The translations under genes were made by a program, and so were the position numbers. Below the pieces are notes generated by a model. It did no database searches. It was not told the DNA's origin and worked only from the letters and a program-made list of their open reading frames with translations. Positions 9,375 to 18,149 of a stretch of DNA of 64,000 nucleotides are shown one piece after another. Source of the DNA: Bacteroidota bacterium (GTDB taxonomy: Bacteria; Bacteroidota; Bacteroidia; Bacteroidales; Lentimicrobiaceae); assembly GCA_009773455.1 (NCBI GenBank), contig WSXU01000003.1, positions 190,834 to 254,833 on the forward strand, written 5' to 3'. Every line of letters begins with the position of its first letter. The stretch's first letter is position 1.

Positions 9375-10310
9375 GTGCCAGTAACCATTGATCAGGCCCG
9401 TTTTGATGAATTCAGTCCGCTTGAACTGCTTGCCCGTCAGGTGGTTGAAGGGTTTATTACAGGACTGCACAAAAGCCCTTTTCACGGTTTTTCTGTAGAA
9501 TTTGCCGAACACAGGCTTTACAATCAGGGTGAATCGGTAAAACACATCGACTGGAAACTCTTTGGACGCAGCGACAAAATGTTCGTGAAGCGATACGAAG
9601 AGGAAACCAACCTTCGTTGCCAGATTGTGATCGATGGCAGTTCATCCATGTATTTTCCTTTAAGGGAGGGCAATGCTGCAGAAGGGGCCGATAAGATGAC
9701 TTTTTCGGTTTACTCGGCAGCCGCCATCATGTATCTTTTAAGGAAGCAGCGCGATGCAGCCGGACTCAGCATATTCAACGATGAAGTGGTGCTGCATACC
9801 CAGGCCCACAGCAACACTGTTCACCATAAATATCTTTATGCCGAAATGGAAAAGTTGCTGAATCCGGTGCAGGATATCAGGGGCAAACATACTTCGGCAT
9901 CGAAAGCGCTTCACCAGATCGCCGACAACATCCACAAACGCTCACTGGTTGTGATTTTCAGCGATATGCTCGACAACAGCGATGCCAGCAATGAACTTTT
10001 CCCCGCGTTGCAGCACCTGCGCCACAACAAACATGAAGTGATTCTTTTTCATGTTTATGACCGGCAGCACGAAGTTGAATTTGCCTATGACAACAAACCC
10101 TATCGTTTTGTGGATATGGAGTCGGGTGAAGAACTGAAAGTGAAACCCCATGAGATCAGGGAGAGTTACCAGGAAAGAATGCGTGCTTTCAAAACAGATA
10201 TAGCCATGAAATGCGCCGCCTACCACATCGATCTCGTGGATGCAGACATCAACCTGGGATATAAGCAGGTGTTGTTACCTTATCTGCTGAAGAGGGTGAG
10301 GATGCATTGA
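9375..10310 (+). CDS. DUF58 (MoxR-associated, vWA-like) protein
   Basis: About 311 residues from a GTG at 9375. The frame is open back to an ATG at 9315, but that codon lies in the trxA terminator and the residues it would add do not fit the family. Conserved DUF58 features are LELLARQVVEGFITGLHKSPFHGFS, the YNQGESVKHIDWKLFGR motif, YEEETNLRCQIVIDGSSSM (a MIDAS-like DGSSSM) and VVIFSDMLDN. DUF58 proteins usually accompany MoxR AAA ATPases and batA/batB genes in envelope stress systems; none of those is next to it here. The start is the least certain part. Confidence 0.85.
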   Translation: MPVTIDQARFDEFSPLELLARQVVEGFITGLHKSPFHGFSVEFAEHRLYNQGESVKHIDWKLFGRSDKMFVKRYEEETNLRCQIVIDGSSSMYFPLREGNAAEGADKMTFSVYSAAAIMYLLRKQRDAAGLSIFNDEVVLHTQAHSNTVHHKYLYAEMEKLLNPVQDIRGKHTSASKALHQIADNIHKRSLVVIFSDMLDNSDASNELFPALQHLRHNKHEVILFHVYDRQHEVEFAYDNKPYRFVDMESGEELKVKPHEIRESYQERMRAFKTDIAMKCAAYHIDLVDADINLGYKQVLLPYLLKRVRMH

Positions 10311-10417
10311 GTTCCAAGTTCCAAGTTCCAAGCTCAAAGTTCCAAGCTCAAAGTAAAAAGTAAAAAGCCTGCCTGCTGTTTACCCGCCGGAGGAGGGCAG
10401 GCAGGTAAAAAGTAAAA
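10310..10417. repeat. Heptad tandem tract with GC-rich palindrome
   Basis: Starting on the last base of the DUF58 stop codon: AGTTCCA three times, then AGCTCAA, AGTTCCA, AGCTCAA, then AGTAAAA units. It is interrupted by an inverted repeat (CCTGCCTGC ... GGCAGGCAGG, 10369-10405) that also contains CCCGCCGGAGGAGGG, close to the 21-mer at 2396. The remaining sequence to 10596 holds no recognisable gene. Confidence 0.85.
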
Positions 10418-10596
10418 TATTAGAAGCCTGACTCCCCGCCTGATTCTGGTAAATCGGCAGATGGGTAAAAAAATAAATGTTTGCAATTGAATCCCGGATG
10501 AATAATCTCCGGATCCCGGGATGGCGTTTTTACAGAACCTGAGTTATTGATTATTCTTGTGTTTCACATCCGGAAACAAAAAATTCATAATTCTTT

Positions 10597-11409
10597 TCAA
10601 CCGATCAGCAGGAACCGTTCAAACAGTTTTGTCAGCGATTTCTCAGCTATGGCTGCAGTTTCCAGGATATCCGACAGTTTTACCGGCTGCAGGTTATCCG
10701 GATCGCATTCATCGGTGATTACACTTACGGCTACACAGGGCAGTTTCATATGGTTGCAGGCAATCACCTCAGGAACAGTTGACATACCCACCACATCGGC
10801 CCCGATGATCTTCAGGAAACGATATTCTGCGCCGGTTTCAAGGTTTGGCCCTGAAACGGCCGTGTAAACGCCCTCATATAGCGTGATATTCTCCTCATCC
10901 GCGGCTTTCCTCATCTGATGCAGAAGTCCGGGATGATAAGCCTCACTCATATCAGGAAATCTGACACCCAGGTCTTCATCGTTGGGCCCCATCAAAGGAT
11001 TATTCATCAGGAGGTTGATGTGGTCGGTGATCAGCATCAGGCTGCCTTTTTTATAGGAAAGGTTGATACCACCGGCTGCATTCGACAACATTACCTGTTT
11101 AATCCCAAGCAGTTTCATAACCCTGATCGGAAAAACTATCTGATTCATGGTATAGCCTTCGTAATAGTGAAACCGGCCCTGCATGGCAAGTACCTTATGT
11201 CCGCAAAGTTCACCATAGATCAGCTTACCGTGATGGGTTTCGACAGTTGAAACAGGGAAATTCGGGATATCTTCGTAGTCAAGCACGATCTCTGGTCTGA
11301 TTCTGTGAGCCAGATCGCCCAGTCCGGTACCCAGTACAATTCCTGTTTCTGCACCTGTAATGCCCCTGTTTTTAAGAAAATCTGCGGTTTCTGTCAGTTG
11401 GTTGTTCAT
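10597..11409 (-). CDS. Purine nucleoside phosphorylase
   Basis: 270 residues from the ATG at 11409 (MNNQLTETADFLKNRG). The frame is open further upstream, but those residues do not match the family. Signature regions are GIVLGTGLGDLAHRI, VETHHGKLIYGELCGHKVLAMQGRFHYYEGY and VMLSNAAGGIN, with GPNLETGAEYR and VGMSTVPEVIAC later. This is the trimeric PNP/MTAP class, which splits purine nucleosides with phosphate for salvage. It is transcribed away from the DUF493 gene with a shared 86-bp upstream region. Confidence 0.94.
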   Translation of the reverse strand: MNNQLTETADFLKNRGITGAETGIVLGTGLGDLAHRIRPEIVLDYEDIPNFPVSTVETHHGKLIYGELCGHKVLAMQGRFHYYEGYTMNQIVFPIRVMKLLGIKQVMLSNAAGGINLSYKKGSLMLITDHINLLMNNPLMGPNDEDLGVRFPDMSEAYHPGLLHQMRKAADEENITLYEGVYTAVSGPNLETGAEYRFLKIIGADVVGMSTVPEVIACNHMKLPCVAVSVITDECDPDNLQPVKLSDILETAAIAEKSLTKLFERFLLIG

Positions 11410-11495
11410 GATTATCTGTTTTTGCCGGCATATATTTTTCCAGCGCAAATTAAACAATTTCCCGCTTTGTGCATTTACTGTAAAAATAAAGAAGC

Positions 11496-11774
11496 ATGGC
11501 AATCAATGAGGATTTTTTATCCCGTCTGGAAATACAGCTGGCGCAGAATTCGTCCTGGCCCTCAGTTTATATGTTCAAGTTTATTATTCCCGAAAGCAAC
11601 CAGGGCTATGCCCTGCTTCGCAGCCTGTTTGGTGAGGAATCGAGGTTGTTTACGCGTCATTCATCCGGAGGTAAATACATATCCGTAACTGTTAAGGAGA
11701 TGATGATAGATCCGGCTGAAGTTATTGAACGGTACCGGAAAGCCTCGGCCATTGAAGGGATTATTGCGCTCTGA
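11496..11774 (+). CDS. DUF493 (YbeD-like) protein
   Basis: 92 residues, the usual DUF493 length. The ferredoxin-like fold pattern is visible: VYMFKFIIPES, RHSSGGKYISVTVKEMMIDPAEVIERYRKASAIEGIIAL. E. coli YbeD is the family type; it is a small alpha/beta protein proposed to be an allosteric-type regulatory domain, with no established reaction. The gene is divergent from the PNP gene and convergent with rny. Confidence 0.85.
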   Translation: MAINEDFLSRLEIQLAQNSSWPSVYMFKFIIPESNQGYALLRSLFGEESRLFTRHSSGGKYISVTVKEMMIDPAEVIERYRKASAIEGIIAL

Positions 11775-11795
11775 AATCAACAACGCAGATATTAA

Positions 11796-11831
11796 AAAAG
11801 CAGGGACCCGACATTTCGGATCCCTGCTTTT
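11796..11831. terminator. Bidirectional intrinsic terminator between DUF493 gene and rny
   Basis: AAAAGCAGGGA (11796-11806) pairs with TCCCTGCTTTT (11821-11831). A-runs and T-runs flank the stem on both sides, so it can end transcription from either convergent gene. Confidence 0.85.
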
Positions 11832-11848
11832 GTTTTATTTCAGCTTAA

Positions 11849-13390
11849 TTACTTGGCGTAGCTGATCGCCCTTGTTTCACGGATAACCGTAATCTTGATC
11901 TGTCCGGGATAGGTCATCTCATCCTGGATTTTCTTCGAAAGATCATAGGAAATCTTGTTGGCATCGTCGTCAGAAACTTTATCGGCACCAACAATAACCC
12001 TCAGTTCACGGCCGGCCTGTATGGCATATGTTTTAACAACGCCCGGATAGGAGAGGGCCAGATCTTCAAGGTTTTTGAGACGCTGAATATAGGCCTCAAC
12101 CACTTCGCGGCGTGCACCTGGTCTGGCACCTGAAATGGCGTCGCAAACCTGTACAATGGGAGCAATGAGGCTTTCCATTTCAATTTCGTCGTGATGGGCA
12201 CCGATGGCATTACAGATGTCGGCTGGCTCTTTGTACCGCTCAGCAATCTTCATTCCAAGGATGGCATGTGGCAATTCGGGTTCATTATCGGGCACCTTGC
12301 CTATGTCGTGGAGCAGTCCGGCGCGCTTGGCTTTCTTGGGACTAAGACCCAGTTCAGCGGCCATGGTGGCGCAGAGGTTGGCAACTTCCTTGGAGTGCTG
12401 AAGCAGGTTCTGACCATACGATGAGCGGTATTTCATTTTACCGATCATTCGGATCAGTTCAGGGTGCAATCCGTGAATACCAAGGTCAATGGTAGTGCGT
12501 TTACCGGTTTCAATGATCTCCTGTTCAATCTGTTTTTTCACCTTGGCAACAACTTCCTCGATGCGGGCCGGATGGATGCGCCCGTCGGTCACCAGCTTGT
12601 GCAGCGACAGTCGGGCAATTTCACGTCTGACCGGATCAAAACCGGAAAGAATAATGGCTTCAGGAGAATCATCGATGATGATTTCAACGCCGGTGAGTGC
12701 TTCCAGGGTACGGATGTTGCGTCCTTCACGGCCAATGATCCGCCCCTTGATCTCTTCGCTCTCAATGTTGAAGACTGAGACTGAATTTTCGATGGCATGT
12801 TCAGCAGCTGTTCGCTGAATGGTCTCGATTACAATTTTCTTGGCTTCGGTATTGGCGGTAAGTTTGGCTTCCTCTACAATGTCCTTGATGTGGACCATTG
12901 CTTCGGATTTGGCGTCATCTTTCAGGGTTTCGATCAGCAGGTTCTTGGCCTGTTCTGCCGATAATCCCGAAATGGTTTCAAGCTGTTCAACCTGCTGCCT
13001 TGTAGCTTTGTCAAGCTCTGTTTGTCTTTTGGTGACGATTTCAAGCTGTGCTGTAAGGTTGTCCTTGATGGTAGTGGTTTCTTTCTGTTTGCGTGTTAAC
13101 TCCTCTATTTTTTGTGAGATAACAGCTTCTTTTTGTTTTAAGCGGTTTTCGTTTTTTAATAACTCTTTGTTTTTCTCCTGCAGCTGGTTTTCGTGATCGG
13201 TCTTCATTTGAAGGAACTTCTCTTTGGCCTGCAGGATCTTATCCCTTTTGATCATTTCGCTTTTTTCTTCAGCGTCTTTCAGGATATTTTCACTCTTTTT
13301 TTCGACTGCCTTTCGTAGTAGTGTGCTGGTTATCAGCGCTCCGACTACTAATCCGGCAATGGCTGCAATAATTATTAGAATTGTCTCCAT
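11849..13390 (-). CDS. rny: Ribonuclease Y
   Basis: 513 residues, as expected. A membrane helix at 3-24 is followed by a long coiled coil (30-190), a KH domain ([26 protein letters not shown], about 213-238) and an HD domain with LLHDIGKV and GAHHDEIE. It is a membrane-anchored endoribonuclease starting mRNA decay. It lies downstream of the 6S-like RNA on the same strand, but a T-rich terminator between them suggests its own transcript or partial read-through. Confidence 0.97.
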   Translation of the reverse strand: METILIIIAAIAGLVVGALITSTLLRKAVEKKSENILKDAEEKSEMIKRDKILQAKEKFLQMKTDHENQLQEKNKELLKNENRLKQKEAVISQKIEELTRKQKETTTIKDNLTAQLEIVTKRQTELDKATRQQVEQLETISGLSAEQAKNLLIETLKDDAKSEAMVHIKDIVEEAKLTANTEAKKIVIETIQRTAAEHAIENSVSVFNIESEEIKGRIIGREGRNIRTLEALTGVEIIIDDSPEAIILSGFDPVRREIARLSLHKLVTDGRIHPARIEEVVAKVKKQIEQEIIETGKRTTIDLGIHGLHPELIRMIGKMKYRSSYGQNLLQHSKEVANLCATMAAELGLSPKKAKRAGLLHDIGKVPDNEPELPHAILGMKIAERYKEPADICNAIGAHHDEIEMESLIAPIVQVCDAISGARPGARREVVEAYIQRLKNLEDLALSYPGVVKTYAIQAGRELRVIVGADKVSDDDANKISYDLSKKIQDEMTYPGQIKITVIRETRAISYAK

Positions 13391-13437
13391 TGTTAATAGG
13401 TTAGTTAGAGATATGATGAATGGAGGAAGAAGAGGAC

Positions 13438-13604
13438 AAAAAAAAACCGCATTGATCCGGAGTTTTGGTAAACCCCAAAACTACATGAATGAGACTGCCA
13501 GGGACTTCGAACTTCCAATGCCCTCCTGGGAGAGTCCCGGCCGAAACCGGGGTAAGGCCTGTTCTACGTCCACCTCTGAGCTTTGTCCCAAAGTTGAAAA
13601 TGTT
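13438..13604 (-). ncRNA. ssrS: Probable 6S-like RNA (between zapA and rny)
   Basis: There is no reading frame here, yet the stretch is strongly structured and oriented like its neighbours. 13585-13595 can pair over 11 bp with 13470-13480 (many G-U pairs), forming a long-range closing stem. Inside are a hairpin CCCGG-TTTCGG-CCGGG and a CTCCC/GGGAG-type hairpin. The 3' end runs into CCG/CGG plus nine T (minus strand, 13460-13438). A TAAGTTTG -7 element lies just upstream (13612-13619). In E. coli the 6S RNA gene also abuts zapA. Family assignment is inferred from position and shape; a covariance search was not possible. Confidence 0.55.
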
Positions 13605-13611
13605 GAGTTTA

Positions 13612-13619
13612 CAAACTTA
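13612..13619 (-). promoter_or_regulatory. -7 element for the 6S-like RNA
   Basis: TAAGTTTG on the minus strand fits TAnnTTTG and would start transcription near 13604, at the 5' edge of the structured RNA. No -33 TTTG is visible at the usual 19-bp distance. Confidence 0.45.
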
Positions 13620-13673
13620 AATGAATCAATGCGGAATATTGTAATGCTTTTCAAAGAACTTTATAGTGAACTC

Positions 13674-13964
13674 TTATCTTTCCGGTACAACTGTTAATAA
13701 TCCATTTATCTCTTCAAGTTTTAAAAGTAATCCTTTTTCCGAGAATTTTATTTGATTATCCAGTTCAATGGTGCTTGTTGAAAACTGCAAAGCCACCATC
13801 GCCAGTAAATCCTGTTTATCTTTATATTGAAAATGGCTTGCATAGTTTTTCATTTGTTCATCAATAGCTCTGGCGGCAGCCCTTACAGCTTCTTCTTCAC
13901 TTCTCTCAATCTTCAGTTTGTAAGTTCTGTCTGCAATTACCACGCTTATTGAAAGTTCATCCAT
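13674..13964 (-). CDS. zapA: Cell division protein ZapA
   Basis: 96 residues with the ZapA fold: an N-terminal beta-sheet segment (LSISVVIADRTYKLKI), then EEEAVRAAARAIDEQMKNYASHF and a long coiled coil (QDLLAMVALQFSTSTIELDNQ). ZapA crosslinks FtsZ filaments at mid-cell. It follows a coiled-coil gene by 19 bp in a two-gene unit driven by a consensus promoter. Confidence 0.9.
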   Translation of the reverse strand: MDELSISVVIADRTYKLKIERSEEEAVRAAARAIDEQMKNYASHFQYKDKQDLLAMVALQFSTSTIELDNQIKFSEKGLLLKLEEINGLLTVVPER

Positions 13965-13983
13965 TCGGCTGATTTACAGTTTA

Positions 13984-14271
13984 TTATTTGTTCAAGAGTC
14001 CAATACAATGGTCAATTTCCCGCACAAGTTCATTAATCTTCAATTTGACATCCGTCCTTTTTTCTTCCTTGTTTAGCGATTTCGCCAGTTTTAATGTTTT
14101 TAGTTTTTCGTGTTGTTCAGTAATAATCGATTCAAGTATTTCAATCTCAGACCTGAGCGTATTGACTTCATCTCTGAGTTTTGCATTCTCTTCCTGAAGT
14201 ATTCCGGTCTGTCCGATCAGCTTCCGCACTTTGAATTCTATTCCTGCAATAAGTGTTTCGGCATTTTTCAT
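13984..14271 (-). CDS. Small coiled-coil protein, possible division partner of ZapA
   Basis: 95 residues, nearly all predicted coiled coil (LIGQTGILQEENAKLRDEVN, then EIEILESIITEQHEKLKTL), ending in an amphipathic segment (VREIDHCIGLLNK). I do not recognise a named family with certainty. Position upstream of zapA, size and coiled-coil nature resemble ZapB-type Z-ring linker proteins; this is inference from context. Confidence 0.75.
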   Translation of the reverse strand: MKNAETLIAGIEFKVRKLIGQTGILQEENAKLRDEVNTLRSEIEILESIITEQHEKLKTLKLAKSLNKEEKRTDVKLKINELVREIDHCIGLLNK

Positions 14272-14291
14272 GAAAACCTGGTTAATGGCGG

Positions 14292-14322
14292 CAAATATAA
14301 TTTAAAGTTTGTAACCTTCAAA
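14292..14322 (-). promoter_or_regulatory. Consensus Bacteroidota promoter of the coiled-coil/zapA unit
   Basis: On the minus strand TTTG (14322-14319) is followed by exactly 19 bp and then TATATTTG (14299-14292). This matches TTTG-N19-TAnnTTTG in both parts. The start codon lies 20 bp further on at 14271. Confidence 0.8.
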
Positions 14323-14418
14323 CAGGCCGCCCGCCTGTAAGTGGTCATTTTTGTTCAAATATAATCATTAATCACTCTGTCGTTACATTTTTAGCTAATT
14401 TTAATCAAAATTTCAGTT

Positions 14419-15690
14419 GTGAACGAAGCGTTTCTGCACTATTTGTGGAAGTACAGGTTGTTTACTTCTGCACTTACAACCACCTCTGGCGAGGAGGTTG
14501 AAATTCTTTCACCCGGCATTCACAATCACAACGCCGGACCTGATTTCAGCGATGCCAGGCTCAGAATTGGTTCCACCATCTGGGCCGGCAATGTAGAAAT
14601 TCACATTAATTCATCAGACTGGGAGCGACATGGTCATCACAAAGACCCGGTATACGACAGTGTGATTTTACATGTTGTATTGAACAACGACACCGATGGT
14701 TCCAACCGGAATATTCCGGTTGCCGGAATCAGGGGGAAATTTAATCAGGATATATATCAGGCATATAAGTCATTCCTGAGCGCGAAAAACTGGGTACCCT
14801 GTATTAACCAGGTAGGATTCATCGATCAGGCAGAAATCAGCTTATGGCTTGAACGCATGCTCATCGAAAGGCTTGAGCACAAAGCGGCATACATTCAGGA
14901 GTTTCTTGAAATATCGGAGAATGACTGGGAAGGCGTTCTCTATATGATGCTTGCCCGGAGTTTCGGCTTTGGCCTGAATGCTTTACCTTTTGAGATGCTT
15001 GCAAGGTCATTGCCTTACAGGATCATTGCCAGACACAGGGAAAATCCCATGCAGGTTGAAGCGCTTATTTTCGGTCAGGCGGGTCTGTTGAATCCGCAAC
15101 TGACTGAAATCTGGCCACAACAGTTATTCAGCGAGTATTCCTTCCTCAGGAAGAAATATCAGCTGTTTCCAATTGCAGCCCATACCTGGCGATTTATGCG
15201 CCTGCGACCTGTAAACTTCCCAACCATTCGTCTGGCTCAGTTTGCTTCACTCCTCTGCAGCCATGAAAGCCTGTTCTCTGCTCTGCTCAGTTGTGGTAAT
15301 GCAGAAAGCATTATACAATGGATGATGTCTTCTGCTTCCGGGTTCTGGGATACACACTACCATTTCAATAAATCTTCGGGCTCCGGTACAAAATCGCTGG
15401 GACGCAGTTCTGCCGGGCTGCTGGCAATTAATGCCGTACTCCCGTTGATGTTCGTATTTGGTCGTGCCACGGCTAACGATGAACTTTGCAACAGGTCACT
15501 GAGTTTTTATTCACAACTGCCCGGTGAATTAAACAGCATTACACGGCATTGGAAATCTGCCGGCCTGGATATTTCATCTTCATTCAGTACGCAGGCCCTA
15601 ATTGGAATGAAATCAGAGTATTGTGATAAATTCAGGTGCCTTGATTGCCGTTTGGGGAACCTGCTGTTACGAAATCAGGGGTCTTTATGA
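14419..15690 (+). CDS. DUF2851 family protein
   Basis: 423 residues from a GTG codon; no upstream ATG is in frame and family similarity begins at once (NEAFLHYLWKYRLF). Typical DUF2851 features are GEEVEILSPGIHNHNAGPDF, DARLRIGSTIWAGNVEIH, HHKDPVYDSVILHVV, and a C-terminal cysteine group CDKFRCLDC (three Cys). The family is almost confined to Bacteroidota. The N-terminal half resembles a nuclease-like fold, but no activity is established. Confidence 0.85.
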   Translation: MNEAFLHYLWKYRLFTSALTTTSGEEVEILSPGIHNHNAGPDFSDARLRIGSTIWAGNVEIHINSSDWERHGHHKDPVYDSVILHVVLNNDTDGSNRNIPVAGIRGKFNQDIYQAYKSFLSAKNWVPCINQVGFIDQAEISLWLERMLIERLEHKAAYIQEFLEISENDWEGVLYMMLARSFGFGLNALPFEMLARSLPYRIIARHRENPMQVEALIFGQAGLLNPQLTEIWPQQLFSEYSFLRKKYQLFPIAAHTWRFMRLRPVNFPTIRLAQFASLLCSHESLFSALLSCGNAESIIQWMMSSASGFWDTHYHFNKSSGSGTKSLGRSSAGLLAINAVLPLMFVFGRATANDELCNRSLSFYSQLPGELNSITRHWKSAGLDISSSFSTQALIGMKSEYCDKFRCLDCRLGNLLLRNQGSL

Positions 15691-15858
15691 CCGGAGTTTA
15701 GTTTTTATTTTATATTATTGCATTCAGGAAGAGTATGCTGGAGTAACTGATGTCATACAGACATGGATTAAGCTTTTAATAATGATTGTATTTTTTTTAT
15801 GAGACCAGTTATAGCAGATAACCGTAAAGGCATTCAGTGATCAGAAAATCAGATATTT

Positions 15859-17697
15859 ATGACTAAAAGTACTGAATCATGGGGTTCAAGAGTGGGCCTG
15901 GTCCTGGCTATGGCTGGTAATGCAGTCGGCTTTGGAAATTTTCTGAGATTCCCTGTGCAGGCTGTGCAGAACGGGGGAGGGGCTTTTATTATTCCTTATC
16001 TTGTTTCATTCCTGCTGATGGGTATTCCCCTGTTGTTTATTGAATGGTCTTCAGGCCGCTTTGGCGGTAAGTTCGGGCATCATTCCACCCCTTTTATCAT
16101 GCAGTCGATGGATCGGCGAAAACTCTGGAAATATGTCGGGGTTTTCGGTATCTTTTCAAACATTGCCATCGCTGCCTATTATTGCTACATCGAAAGCTGG
16201 ACGATTTCCTACATTATACACTCAGTAATAGGCACCTTTGATGGCATGAGCCAGCATGCCGTTGCTGCTTTCTTTTCCGATTACCTCTATATCTCTACTA
16301 CAACCACAGGGATACCCTATGAAGCCCTCATCTTTTTTGTTATCTGCATTGCATTGAATGCCTGGATTCTGAGCAAAGGTCTCAGCTCAGGAATCGAGAA
16401 AGTTGCCATGATCGGGATGCCACTGCTCATCATTTTCGGGATTTTTCTGGCATATAAGGGAATTACCCTGAAGGCCGGAGTTCACGGGGCCATCAATGAC
16501 GGGACCGTCGGACTGAATTTTCTCTGGACACCGGATTTTTCTTCACTGGCAAATCCAAAAGTCTGGCTGGCGGCTGCCGGACAGATATTTTTTACATTGA
16601 GTGTAGGGATGGGGTCCATTCAATGCTATGCTTCTTATCTGAAAAAGCGGGAAGATGTTGCGCTCAATGCGATGTCAGCCGGATGGATGAATGAATTTGT
16701 TGAAGTTGTGCTCGGCAGTGCTGTCATTATTCCGATAGGAATCGGTTATCTGGGTATTGATAAGGTTGTTGAATTGACGAATATCGGAGGTCTTGGACTG
16801 GGATTCCGCACCATGCCCTACCTGTTTGAGCAATGGGGACCCGTTTTGTCGGCAGTGGCCGGTTTGGCATTTTTCGGTCTGCTTTTCTTTGCCGGAATAA
16901 CCTCTTCACTGGCGATGGGTACACCCGGAATGGGGTTTATGATGGATGAATTTAAATGGTCCAGACCCAGATCAGCCTGGGTATTTGGTTTTGTAGTAAT
17001 GATCCTTGGACTGCCAACCATATTTTTCTTCAATGAAGGCGTTTTTGATGAGTACGATTACTGGGCGGGAACGGTTTCACTGGTGGTGTTTGCGTTACTG
17101 GAGGCCATACTGTTTTCGTGGGTATTTGGCCTCGACAAAGGATGGAAGGAAATCACGGAAGGTGCAGATATTAAAGTGCCATTGGTTTACAGGTTTATCA
17201 TTAAATATATAACCCCGGTTGCCCTGATTCTGGTTTTTACCGGGGCACTGCTCAGGCCAGCCAACGACGACTGGTCAAAAGTAAGTTTCGGGGGCTGGCC
17301 TCTGCACAATGAAAGTATTCTGGGGCAGTTACAGCATAAAGGGGCCGGACCGAATAACCAATGGTTCTCCCAGTCTTTCTATGCCGAAGCGTCCGGAATT
17401 GTGGATTCTGTTTACTCAACGCCCGGCGACAAGTTTTTCTTCAGGACCTCGGCTGTTGATAATTCAGGGAAGGTAAACAATAAGGTTTACCAGTACACTC
17501 CGGTGAGGCATCAGTTGCTGATTGAAAAAGGTGATATTGTTACCACAGGCCAGGTTGTATACATTGGCAAGGTAATTAACAGGGTATTCTATATGGATAT
17601 GGCAAGATTATTATTGCTCACCATTTTTCTGCTGATTTCTGTATTGGTTTATATTGCATGGCGTAACCGAACAAATGAAAGGAGAACCGGAATATGA
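15859..17697 (+). CDS. NSS-family sodium-dependent transporter, MetP-like
   Basis: 612 residues. The N-terminus SWGSRVGLVLAMAGNAVGFGNFLRFP is the TM1 sodium/substrate site of the neurotransmitter:sodium symporter family, followed by NGGGAFIIPYLVSFLLMGIPLLFIEW. About 12 membrane helices are visible. The family couples amino-acid uptake to sodium. Odd: about 110 mostly polar residues (467-578, from RPANDDWSKVSFGGW to GKVINRVFY) sit between the penultimate and last helix. The stop overlaps the start of a MetS-like gene (ATGA), so this is probably the large subunit of a MetPS-type methionine/alanine importer. Confidence 0.9.
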   Translation: MTKSTESWGSRVGLVLAMAGNAVGFGNFLRFPVQAVQNGGGAFIIPYLVSFLLMGIPLLFIEWSSGRFGGKFGHHSTPFIMQSMDRRKLWKYVGVFGIFSNIAIAAYYCYIESWTISYIIHSVIGTFDGMSQHAVAAFFSDYLYISTTTTGIPYEALIFFVICIALNAWILSKGLSSGIEKVAMIGMPLLIIFGIFLAYKGITLKAGVHGAINDGTVGLNFLWTPDFSSLANPKVWLAAAGQIFFTLSVGMGSIQCYASYLKKREDVALNAMSAGWMNEFVEVVLGSAVIIPIGIGYLGIDKVVELTNIGGLGLGFRTMPYLFEQWGPVLSAVAGLAFFGLLFFAGITSSLAMGTPGMGFMMDEFKWSRPRSAWVFGFVVMILGLPTIFFFNEGVFDEYDYWAGTVSLVVFALLEAILFSWVFGLDKGWKEITEGADIKVPLVYRFIIKYITPVALILVFTGALLRPANDDWSKVSFGGWPLHNESILGQLQHKGAGPNNQWFSQSFYAEASGIVDSVYSTPGDKFFFRTSAVDNSGKVNNKVYQYTPVRHQLLIEKGDIVTTGQVVYIGKVINRVFYMDMARLLLLTIFLLISVLVYIAWRNRTNERRTGI

Positions 17698-17837
17698 ATA
17701 CACCAGCCCTGATTATGATGATCTCTGTCGAAGCAGTTATCACCTACCTTACAGTGTGGTTCTTTTATAAAGTGCTGACAATAAAGCCAAAGCCGGAACC
17801 GGACTCTTTCAGCGAAAATGATGAAGAGCAGCGGTAG
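17694..17837 (+). CDS. MetS-like NSS transporter small subunit
   Basis: 47 residues: MNTPALIMMISVEAVITYLT, a single membrane helix reaching WFFYKVL, then a polar tail KPKPEPDSFSENDEEQR. The ATG overlaps the transporter's TGA by one ATGA, a classic sign of translational coupling. Size, topology and position match the MetS family of small NSS subunits, first described in Corynebacterium MetPS. Confidence 0.8.
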   Translation: MNTPALIMMISVEAVITYLTVWFFYKVLTIKPKPEPDSFSENDEEQR

Positions 17838-18149
17838 CAATATATTGAACTTGTTTCACAAGGAAATAATCTCCTGATATTCTGATTTTCCATTTGTATT
17901 TTATAGTTATAAATATTATATTTGTGATTATAAATAAAACATGGTGACAACAATACGCCATGGATATATCTATAACCTGTAAATGCCGGATATTATCAAA
18001 TAGGTTAACAACCATAATTAATTGGAATCAAAGCATTGCTGCCGGATTTATGCTCATAAAAGGATGAAATGTACCATTGATGAATAAAGAATAACCTTAG
18101 AACTGATATTTTAATTATCATTCAAAAATAGAGTGACTTAATTCTGAAA
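17838..18149. other. Gene-free AT-rich stretch
   Basis: 312 bp of AT-rich sequence between metS and the helix-hairpin-helix gene. I see no reading frame, RNA or clear terminator; it presumably carries the promoter of the following gene. Confidence 0.5.
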
